The notes under the pieces: model-generated
The model's database searches: none
What the model was told of the DNA's origin: nothing
Seen by the model: the letters and a program-made list of their open reading frames with translations, nothing else
Shown here: one piece after another, positions 54,302 through 61,904 of the stretch
Position numbering within the stretch: the stretch's first letter is position 1
Layout of the letters: each line of letters begins with the position of its first letter
Source of the DNA: an uncultured Lachnospiraceae bacterium
Lineage (GTDB): Bacteria; Bacillota; Clostridia; Lachnospirales; Lachnospiraceae
NCBI GenBank assembly: GCA_947177445.1
Contig: CAMWUL010000003.1
Coordinates: 1 to 64,000, forward strand
Length of the DNA: 64,000 nt
Direction of reading: 5' to 3'
Made by a program: the position numbers and the translations under genes

Positions 54302-55555
54302 ATGAAAAAATGGAGTTGGAAGTGGGCGGCGCTGTGGGCAGGGCTTGCAATCTGTCTTGGGGCATGCGGACAGCCCGGGGGAGAGAAGTCCTCCGGGGAG
54401 CAGCAAAGTGTGCAGACAGAAGATACCGGCAGGAATGATTCCGGGGCGGAGGCGGAAGATCCGGAGGAAGTAAAATCAGATCAGCCGGAAGGGACCCGGG
54501 CGGATTTGCCGGGTGGTGACACCCCGGGGCTGGCGGCGTTTTATGAGGATAACTTTCCCATAGGTGTAGCGCTGCCGGGATTTGTATTTGAGAACATGGA
54601 TAATTACGAAGAGGTAATATTGAATAATTTTAACAGTATTACCTGTGAGAATGAGATGAAGCCTGATTTTCTTCTGGACAGGGAAGGCAGTCAGAAGAAA
54701 CTGGATGAAACAAATCTGCAGGCGGCGGTGCATTTTGATGCCTGTATGCCGGCCATTGAATTTGCGCTGAAGCATGATATGAAGATTCGTTTCCACACGC
54801 TGGTTTGGCACAGCCAGACGCCTGAATGGTTCTTTACGGAGGACTATACGGAGGACGGAAAGCTGGTGGACAGGGAGGTAATGCTGGCCCGGATGGAGAA
54901 TTACATAGCGGATGTGCTGGGATATTTTCAGGAAAATTATCCCGGGCTGATCTATGCGGTGGATGTGGTGAACGAAGCTTTTGATCCGGGAAACGGTGAT
55001 GAGAACGGCGTGCGGATGAAGGATAATCTGTGGTATGAGACTGTGGGAGAGGATTATTATTATCAGGCCTTTGTTTTTGCCCGGAAATATGCTTCGGAGG
55101 ATATGAGGCTGTTTTACAATGATTATGGCTGTACGGATAAGGCAGCGCTGATTCTGGAGCGTCTGGCACAAGCCAAAGAGGAGGGGCTGATCGACGGCAT
55201 CGGGATGCAGTCCCACTTAAGCACCGGCGACAGGATCCAGTATAAATTTATGCTGGCGGTAAAGCAGTTCTGTGATGCGGGATATGAGGTGCAGTCCACA
55301 GAGCTGGACATAGGCGTAACGGAGAACAGTGAAGCGGCTTTTATGACCCAGGCCAGAAAATACCGCTCCTTCTTTAAGAACATGAAGTCTCTTCAGGAGG
55401 AGGGATATCCCATCACGGGGATCACGGTATGGGGGCTGAACGATGACCTGTCCTGGCGCACAGGGGAATACGGCCTTTTGTTTGACAAAGATATGAACCC
55501 CAAGAAGGCGTATCAGGGAGCTTTGATGGATCCTTCCGTGCCGGATGTGGAGTAG
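54302..55555 (+). CDS. GH10 endo-1,4-beta-xylanase lipoprotein
   Basis: A 417-residue surface xylanase. Lipobox LGAC (Cys22) is followed by an acidic linker of about 60 residues and the GH10 barrel. Motifs are RFHTLVWHSQTPEWFF, acid/base Glu225 in DVVNEAFDP and nucleophile Glu334 in QSTELDIGVT. It cleaves the xylan backbone outside the cell and supplies oligosaccharides to the importers. A shortened copy of its 3' portion lies at 59347-59412. Confidence 0.95.
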   Translation: MKKWSWKWAALWAGLAICLGACGQPGGEKSSGEQQSVQTEDTGRNDSGAEAEDPEEVKSDQPEGTRADLPGGDTPGLAAFYEDNFPIGVALPGFVFENMDNYEEVILNNFNSITCENEMKPDFLLDREGSQKKLDETNLQAAVHFDACMPAIEFALKHDMKIRFHTLVWHSQTPEWFFTEDYTEDGKLVDREVMLARMENYIADVLGYFQENYPGLIYAVDVVNEAFDPGNGDENGVRMKDNLWYETVGEDYYYQAFVFARKYASEDMRLFYNDYGCTDKAALILERLAQAKEEGLIDGIGMQSHLSTGDRIQYKFMLAVKQFCDAGYEVQSTELDIGVTENSEAAFMTQARKYRSFFKNMKSLQEEGYPITGITVWGLNDDLSWRTGEYGLLFDKDMNPKKAYQGALMDPSVPDVE

Positions 55556-55633
55556 ATTCAAGGTGAGAGACTTTGATTGGCAGAGCGCAGAAATGTGCAG
55601 AACCAGAGAAGATTTTGTACGAGTCAGGAGGCT

Positions 55634-57490
55634 ATGATGGGGGAGTATAAAGAGAGTACCGACAATCCGCTTCATCGGCGGTTCGGCACATGGAAAAATA
55701 CGGTGTACATAGTAAAAAAAATGAAGCAGTATTGCCCGGCAGTGATTCCCATAGCGCTTATGGGAATTGTGTGCGGATCCGTATTGTCTTATTATTGGGG
55801 CTTCATAGGGAAATATGTGATTGACCTGGTGCAGGTGCAGGCTCCGATGGCGGAAAAGACGGAACGGCTGTTATGGCTTTTGGTGATAGTGGGAGGAGCT
55901 GCCGCAGCATTGACCTTTGGCAATGTCTTTTCAAATAACAGGACCTGGTACCGATTTATCTATGTGAGAATGCAGATGATTCTGGAACGTGTGGACAAGG
56001 CTCTTGGCCTGAATTATCAGATGTTGGAAAGCCCGGAGGTCCTGGATGTCCATGAGCGCGCCACCCAGGCAACCGGCGGAAACATGAATGGTGTGGAGGG
56101 GATGATGAACCTGATGGTCACATTGGGCGGACAGCTCTTTACCGTAGTCGTAACCTTTGGATCCGTTTTGGTGCTGAGTCCCTGGCTTGTGGCGGCGTTG
56201 ACCGGCCTTTGCATTCTGCAGTTTTTTTATTATAGGAAGATCATTAGAACGGATAAAAAGGAGGTTTGGGACAAGCTGGCTCCGGTGTGGAGACAAGTGC
56301 ATTATATGACCCGCATTACCCAGGATTTTGATTTTGCAAAGGATATCCGGCTGTTTGATCTAAGCGGTTTTCTGTTAAAAAAGCAGAGAGAAATCTATGA
56401 CAGGAGAGAGGAGCGCATAGATTACAGTAAGGAGCTGTGGTTTCGCCATTCCCTGGTGGTTGGTTTGCTTTTCCTGGTTGGAAAGGGGCTGATTTACGGA
56501 GCGCTGTTTTATGCTGTGCTGAAAAAGGGCTTATCCATCGGAAGCTTTACCTTATACCTTGCGCTGGCAACCGCCTTCTCTCAAAGTCTGCTGCAGTTTC
56601 TGCACCGTTATGGAGATTATGAGAGGGCGTCTTTGGAGGTGGACGATTTCAGAACCTTTATGGAGCTGGACTGCAGGGAGAAGGAGGATACCATTCCCAT
56701 TCCTGCATCCCGGGAATGGACCATAGAGTTTCATGATGTGAGTTACCGGTATCATAAGCAGGAGAAAAATGCGCTGGATCATCTGAACCTGACGCTGCAT
56801 CCGGGGGAAAAGCTGGCGGTGGTGGGGTTAAACGGAGCGGGAAAGACCACCATGATCAAGCTGCTGCTGCGGCTTTATGATCCTACGGAAGGGTATATTA
56901 CATTGAACGGGGTGGATATCCGGCGGTTTTCAAGGGAGGAATATTACAGGCTTTTTTCTCCTGTGTTCCAGAACGTGGAGGTTCTGGCCTTCCCCATTGC
57001 GGAAAATATTTCCATGAAAACCACGCAGGAAACGGATGCTGACAGGGCGGAGAAGGCGGCAGAGCAGGCCGGTCTGGGAGACAAGATAAGCTCTCTGTCT
57101 AAGGGAATTTGGACGGAACTGCTGAAGATTATCGCCGAGGACGGAGTGGACCTGTCCGGGGGAGAGAAACAAAAGCTGGCACTGGCCAGAGCCCTTTACA
57201 AGGCAGCGCCTGTGGTGGTGCTGGATGAGCCTACCGCCGCCCTGGATGCACTGGCAGAGCAGCAGCTTTATGAGCGGTTTGACCAGATGATCGGAGAAAA
57301 ATCTGCTGTATACATTTCCCATCGTCTTGCGTCTACCAGGTTTTGTGATAAGGTGGCCATGTTCATGGATGGCAGAATGATTGAATATGGGACTCATGAC
57401 CGGCTGATGGAGCAGGGCGGAGAGTACGCCGGAATGTTCGAGATGCAGGCGCAGTATTATCAGGAGGAACGGAAGGAGGCGCAGGCATAA
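55634..57490 (+). CDS. ABC exporter half-transporter (membrane domain plus ATPase), first subunit
   Basis: A 618-residue type IV ABC exporter subunit with an N-terminal membrane domain of about six helices (about 30-320) and a C-terminal ATPase. Walker A is GLNGAGKTT, signature LSGGEKQK, Walker B VVVLDEP and H-loop SHRLAS. The start at 55634 follows CAGGAGG; a longer frame upstream is rejected. It shares a base with the start of the next gene (TAATG), so they form a heterodimer pair. The substrate is unknown; nothing links it biochemically to xylan except position. Confidence 0.92.
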   Translation: MMGEYKESTDNPLHRRFGTWKNTVYIVKKMKQYCPAVIPIALMGIVCGSVLSYYWGFIGKYVIDLVQVQAPMAEKTERLLWLLVIVGGAAAALTFGNVFSNNRTWYRFIYVRMQMILERVDKALGLNYQMLESPEVLDVHERATQATGGNMNGVEGMMNLMVTLGGQLFTVVVTFGSVLVLSPWLVAALTGLCILQFFYYRKIIRTDKKEVWDKLAPVWRQVHYMTRITQDFDFAKDIRLFDLSGFLLKKQREIYDRREERIDYSKELWFRHSLVVGLLFLVGKGLIYGALFYAVLKKGLSIGSFTLYLALATAFSQSLLQFLHRYGDYERASLEVDDFRTFMELDCREKEDTIPIPASREWTIEFHDVSYRYHKQEKNALDHLNLTLHPGEKLAVVGLNGAGKTTMIKLLLRLYDPTEGYITLNGVDIRRFSREEYYRLFSPVFQNVEVLAFPIAENISMKTTQETDADRAEKAAEQAGLGDKISSLSKGIWTELLKIIAEDGVDLSGGEKQKLALARALYKAAPVVVLDEPTAALDALAEQQLYERFDQMIGEKSAVYISHRLASTRFCDKVAMFMDGRMIEYGTHDRLMEQGGEYAGMFEMQAQYYQEERKEAQA

Positions 57491-59277
57491 TGGAGGGTAA
57501 AGAAATCAAAACCATTCAAAAACTGTTTCCGGTGATCCGAACCCTGTTTTCCACGGCAGGCAGACAGTATCCATGGTTTTTTGTGATGGAGGCTTTAAAG
57601 ACGCTGATACAGATTCTTCAGCCATTTGTGGGGCTTATTCTGACGCCTCTTTTGGTGGATGAGCTGTGCGGCGGGCGTGATGTGAGAAATCTTGCGGTAT
57701 ATGCTGCCGTTCTGGTTTTGGGTGAGCGTATTCTGTCGCTTTTGCTGGATCGCGTGAATATGACGCTTCAGAAGTATCAGGAACGGCTGGATAATTATTT
57801 TACCATGGAGATCAGCCGGCATTCCATGGGGCTGGATTTTCAGCTGACAGAGGACAAAAAGGCGCTGGACCAGCTGGAAAAGGCCGTCACGGGAATGTCC
57901 TGGTATTCAGGAGGGGCATACGGAATCGGTGAACAGGTTTTTATGTTTATAGGAAACGTTTTTAAAATCGCAGGCTTTGTGACGGTTATCACTGTGCATG
58001 CGCCTGCCCTTTTGATCGTTGTATTGATTTATGTGGTAATCAGCGGATGGATCCGGTCCAAACTCAATGAGATAGAATTGATATCTTATGGAAACCTCTC
58101 CAAAAGCAATCGCTTGTTTGGATACTTTGGGTGGGAGGTTGTGGACTTTCGATATGGAAAGGATATCCGTCTGTACGATTCCCGCCGGATGCTGGTGGAA
58201 AAGTGGAAGAAATATACAAAGGAAACCACTGACGCCTGGAAATGGCGGGCTGACAAAAGCTATCCCTGCAATCTGGCGCTGGACGGCGTGGGACTGATCC
58301 GGTCCCTTGTCACGTATTTTTATGCAGGATTTTTGGTGATCCGAGGGGCATATTCCATCGGAATTTTTACCCAGATGATCTCCGCCGCCGGAGGGTTGGA
58401 CGCCACTTTGGGTGGCCTGGTGTGGAATGTGCAGGAGCTGATGAAGCGCTGCAATTATGCTTATGAATATGTGCTTTTTATGGAGTATCCGGAGGCTATG
58501 CCTAAGGGTACGGCCCATGTGGAGCCGGGAGAACACCGCATCGAATTCAGGAATGTGACGTTTGCCTATCCGGGAACAGACAAGAAGGTCTTGGATGGGG
58601 TCAATATCACCGTGGAGCCGGGGGAGCATTTGTCCATTGTGGGACTGAACGGAGCAGGAAAGACTACGTTTATCAAGCTGTTATGCCGGTTGTATGATCC
58701 CACAGAGGGGGAGATATTGGTGGACGGACGAAACATTATGGAGTATGACTACAAGGAATATGTCAGTCAGTTTGCTCCGGTGTTTCAGGATTTTAAAATA
58801 TTCGGATTTTCCATTGGGGAGAATATTGTTTTCGATAACATGGACCAGAACAGACTGAATGAAATGTTGAAGCTGACGGGTCTGGACGGGATGACGCAAA
58901 AGCTTCCAAAGGGCGTGGACACCCCGGTATTTAAAATGTTTGAGGAAGACGGGATAGAGCCCTCGGGAGGTGAGCAGCAGAAGCTGGCCATTGCCAGGGC
59001 GCTCTATAAAAATGCGTCTGTGATTATCCTGGATGAGCCTACGGCGGCGCTGGATCCTATGGCTGAATATGAGATTTACAAGCAATTTCACAGTTTGGTG
59101 GGGGACAAAACGGCATTCTATATTTCTCATCGTTTGTCAAGCTGTCGTTTTTGCGACAAAATTGCGGTGTTTTCCGACGGCGGCATTGCCGAGTATGGAA
59201 GCCATGAGGAGCTGGTAAATATCTCCGGCGGTATCTATGCGAAAATGTTTGAGGCCCAGGCGCAGTATTACAAATAA
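57490..59277 (+). CDS. ABC exporter half-transporter, second subunit
   Basis: A 595-residue partner of the preceding protein. The membrane domain (about 20-320) is followed by an ATPase with Walker A GLNGAGKTT, a slightly altered signature PSGGEQQK (Leu replaced by Pro), Walker B VIILDEP and H-loop SHRLSS. Both subunits keep the Walker B glutamate, so neither nucleotide site is obviously degenerate. No terminator is visible behind it before the xylanase relic. Confidence 0.92.
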   Translation: MEGKEIKTIQKLFPVIRTLFSTAGRQYPWFFVMEALKTLIQILQPFVGLILTPLLVDELCGGRDVRNLAVYAAVLVLGERILSLLLDRVNMTLQKYQERLDNYFTMEISRHSMGLDFQLTEDKKALDQLEKAVTGMSWYSGGAYGIGEQVFMFIGNVFKIAGFVTVITVHAPALLIVVLIYVVISGWIRSKLNEIELISYGNLSKSNRLFGYFGWEVVDFRYGKDIRLYDSRRMLVEKWKKYTKETTDAWKWRADKSYPCNLALDGVGLIRSLVTYFYAGFLVIRGAYSIGIFTQMISAAGGLDATLGGLVWNVQELMKRCNYAYEYVLFMEYPEAMPKGTAHVEPGEHRIEFRNVTFAYPGTDKKVLDGVNITVEPGEHLSIVGLNGAGKTTFIKLLCRLYDPTEGEILVDGRNIMEYDYKEYVSQFAPVFQDFKIFGFSIGENIVFDNMDQNRLNEMLKLTGLDGMTQKLPKGVDTPVFKMFEEDGIEPSGGEQQKLAIARALYKNASVIILDEPTAALDPMAEYEIYKQFHSLVGDKTAFYISHRLSSCRFCDKIAVFSDGGIAEYGSHEELVNISGGIYAKMFEAQAQYYK

Positions 59278-59346
59278 AGAGGACTCTGCGGAAGCCTGCA
59301 GAAGGCGCCGCGAAGTCCCGGGGAAGGCAGAGGAGAGGAATATGAA

Positions 59347-59412
59347 GATCCAGTATAAATTTATGCTGGCAGTTAAGCAGTCTGTGACGCCGTGCCGGAT
59401 GTGGAATAGGTT
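59347..59412 (+). pseudogene. Relic of a second GH10 xylanase gene
   Basis: The 34 nt from 59347 match the xylanase gene at 55234 onward with two mismatches (GATCCAGTATAAATTTATGC and following), and the similarity continues through TCTGTGA-GC with one base missing. At about 59390 the sequence jumps to a near match of the last codons and stop of the xylanase (CCGTGCCGGATGTGG, 55536-55550). About 260 bases between these points are deleted. An ATG at 59344 would open a 25-codon frame, probably meaningless. Confidence 0.88.
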
Positions 59413-59462
59413 GATATAAGTGTCTGTAATAATTTGCGGGTTTGATACTCAAAGGAGAGAGA

Positions 59463-61334
59463 ATGATCAGAGAATTAAAGGGAAAGGCTGTAAAATTGCA
59501 GGAGGGGGAGCTTCTTCGCAGGGAGGAAGCGAACCGGCAGTATTTGATGAAGCTGGAAAACAGATATTTACTGCGAAATTATATGCTGGAGGCGGGAAGA
59601 GTTTCCGGGAGAGGAATGGATCCAAACGCCATGGGAGGCTGGGAGGATCCCAGCTGTCAGCTGAGAGGGCATTTTCTGGGACATTGGCTGTCGGCAGCCG
59701 CAATGCGGTATCAGGAATCCGGTGATCGGGAGCTGAAGGCCAAAACAGAAACCATTCTGGAAGAATTAGAGAAATGCCAGCAGGACAACGGCGGAGAGTG
59801 GGTGTGTCCCATTCCGGAAAAATATCTGCATTGGATCGGAAAAGGAAGAAATATCTGGGCGCCGCAGTACAATGTTCATAAGCTGTTTATGGGGCTGGTG
59901 GATGTATATCGGCTGATGGGTCTGGAGAACGCTCTGACTATTGCAGACAAACTGGCGGACTGGTTTTATCGGTGGAGCGGCAGTTATACCAGGGAGGAAT
60001 TTGACAATGTTCTGGATATCGAAACCGGCGGGATGCTGGAGGTGTGGGCGGATCTTTTAGAGATTACAGGCAGCGGGAAATATCAGGAGCTTTTGAGCAG
60101 GTATTACAGAGGGCGCCTGTTTGATCCTCTGCTGGAGGGCAGGGATGTGCTCACGAACATGCATGCCAATACCACTATACCGGAGATCCTGGGCTGTGCC
60201 AGAGCCTATGAGGTCACAGGCCAGGAAAAATGGCTTGATATTGTCCGGTGTTATTGGAAATGTGCAGTGACGGACAGAGGATATTTTGCCACCGGCGGCC
60301 AGACGCAGGGAGAGGTGTGGACTCCCAAGAAAAAGCTGAAGGCCAGGCTGGGAGACAAAAACCAGGAGCACTGTACCGTATACAATATGGTCCGGCTGGC
60401 AGACTTTTTGTTCCGGCAGACAGGCGATCCCTCCTATCTGCATTATATGGAGTATAATCTGCGAAACGGCATTATGGCTCAGACGTATTGGCAGGGTATG
60501 CCCTGGAAGGGCAGCTCCGGAAGGGGCCTGCTTACTTATTTCCTTCCCATGAAGGCGGCCGGCAGAAAAGACTGGGCGGGGGAGATGGACAGCTTCTTCT
60601 GCTGTCATGGAACCATGGTCCAGGCCAGCGCAGCCTGGAACCGCTATCTGTATTATCAGCGGGAAAGGGACATTTATGTGGCGGCATATGCGGATTCGGC
60701 GGCAGAGTTTGAGGTGGAAGGCCGCAGAATCAGGCTGTCCCAGCGACAGGATTATATGAATGGAAGCCTGATGAATTCTTCCGAAAACAATGTGCGGCAG
60801 AGTGTGAACGATGTGACGGCTGCTTATGCAAATAAACCGGATTTCAGGAAATATGAATTCACCGTAGGGCTGGAAGGGGAAGGCGGGGCGCAGTTTAAGC
60901 TGTGTCTGCGCATCCCGGACTGGATTATGGATGAGGCAAAGGCTTATATCAATGGTGAACTGATAGCAAAGACAGAGCACACGGATGCGTTTCTTTCCCT
61001 GGAAAGGGAGTGGAAGGACGGCGACAGGGTGGAGCTTACGCTGCCTGTGGGACTTCAGTTTATTCCGCTTCCGGATGATCCTCAGATGGGAGCTTTTCGT
61101 TACGGTGCCGACGTTTTGGCGGGAATTACAGAGCAGGAAAGGGTTCTGTATACGGAAGGGGAGGATCCCACGGAAGAGCTTTCCCCCGATACGGAGCGCG
61201 AATGGGGAACCTTCCGCACCTTCTACCGCACGGAAAATCAGGATCCCGGCATTTCCTTCCGCAAGCTCAATGAGATCGGCTACGAGCCCTATCAGATTTA
61301 TTTTAAGGTGAGAGGGAAGAAGGACAGGGGATAG
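59463..61334 (+). CDS. GH127 beta-L-arabinofuranosidase
   Basis: A 623-residue cytoplasmic glycosidase (no signal peptide) of the GH127 family, acting on beta-L-arabinofuranosides. The cysteine-based active site is visible: Glu302 and Cys304 in NQEHCTVYN, Cys380 and Cys381 in SFFCCHG. Their spacing agrees with the zinc site of the Bifidobacterium enzyme HypBA1. One of the paired cysteines is the expected nucleophile. AAAGGAGAGAG precedes the ATG. It suits the locus by trimming arabinose-containing oligosaccharides, although the classical substrates are hydroxyproline-linked arabinans. Confidence 0.93.
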   Translation: MIRELKGKAVKLQEGELLRREEANRQYLMKLENRYLLRNYMLEAGRVSGRGMDPNAMGGWEDPSCQLRGHFLGHWLSAAAMRYQESGDRELKAKTETILEELEKCQQDNGGEWVCPIPEKYLHWIGKGRNIWAPQYNVHKLFMGLVDVYRLMGLENALTIADKLADWFYRWSGSYTREEFDNVLDIETGGMLEVWADLLEITGSGKYQELLSRYYRGRLFDPLLEGRDVLTNMHANTTIPEILGCARAYEVTGQEKWLDIVRCYWKCAVTDRGYFATGGQTQGEVWTPKKKLKARLGDKNQEHCTVYNMVRLADFLFRQTGDPSYLHYMEYNLRNGIMAQTYWQGMPWKGSSGRGLLTYFLPMKAAGRKDWAGEMDSFFCCHGTMVQASAAWNRYLYYQRERDIYVAAYADSAAEFEVEGRRIRLSQRQDYMNGSLMNSSENNVRQSVNDVTAAYANKPDFRKYEFTVGLEGEGGAQFKLCLRIPDWIMDEAKAYINGELIAKTEHTDAFLSLEREWKDGDRVELTLPVGLQFIPLPDDPQMGAFRYGADVLAGITEQERVLYTEGEDPTEELSPDTEREWGTFRTFYRTENQDPGISFRKLNEIGYEPYQIYFKVRGKKDRG

Positions 61335-61428
61335 GCGGAGAGAAACATTTTACTTTGCATAAGTCTGAAAATTTATGATGATACAGAACAATTAATGTTT
61401 AATTAAGTGTGTTTTTATGTCTAAAATC

Positions 61429-61457
61429 TTGATATTAATATTGATGTGTGGTATGAT
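61429..61457 (+). promoter_or_regulatory. Sigma-A promoter for the cysteine-rich protein
   Basis: TTGATA (61429-61434), a 17-nt spacer and TATGAT (61452-61457) lie about 30 nt before GAAAGGAGAG and the ATG at 61489. The spacing is ideal, and the surrounding sequence is strongly AT-rich. Confidence 0.75.
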
Positions 61458-61488
61458 TATATCAAAATAGGAAAGGAGAGAATTAAAA

Positions 61489-61818
61489 ATGGTTAAAAAG
61501 TGTATGGCAATATTGTTGGCTATAGGATTAATGTGTTTAGGCTATTCACAAAGTGTACAGGCATGTACCAAAACACCAAACTGTTACGCAGAAGCAACAA
61601 CTGCTACATGCGGCTATGTTCGAGAAACAACGGCATATGGTCATATGGTGGAAGAACCGAATGGCTACATTTCGCAGTGTGCAGTTACTATCGTGTCAGG
61701 TCCACACACAATTAAGTGTGCAGGATGTAATGCTGTTCTTTATACAGAAAATAGGACATGCTCGGAAAAACATAGCAACGTACATTGCTTCTCCAAGTAT
61801 AATATGTGCAAGAGATAA
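61489..61818 (+). CDS. Small cysteine-rich secreted protein
   Basis: A 109-residue protein with a signal peptide ending near QSVQA, giving a mature chain of about 84 residues with nine cysteines, including a CxxC pair in KCAGC and several histidines. No family was recognised. The regular cysteine spacing suggests a disulphide-bonded or metal-binding fold. It has its own promoter and terminator and a lower GC content than its neighbours, so it is an independent unit and may be a recent arrival. Confidence 0.82.
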   Translation: MVKKCMAILLAIGLMCLGYSQSVQACTKTPNCYAEATTATCGYVRETTAYGHMVEEPNGYISQCAVTIVSGPHTIKCAGCNAVLYTENRTCSEKHSNVHCFSKYNMCKR

Positions 61819-61835
61819 TAAGTTGACAAAGCAGG

Positions 61836-61886
61836 AACGGTATAGGTACTCTCAAGGGTGCTTTTGAGAGTGCTTATGCCGTTTTT
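61836..61886 (+). terminator. Rho-independent terminator
   Basis: A long imperfect stem pairs ACGGTATA...ACTCTCAA with TTGAGAGT...TATGCCGT and runs directly into TTTTT. It ends the cysteine-rich protein gene. Confidence 0.85.
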
Positions 61887-61904
61887 AATCTCGAGGAGAT
61901 AAAA

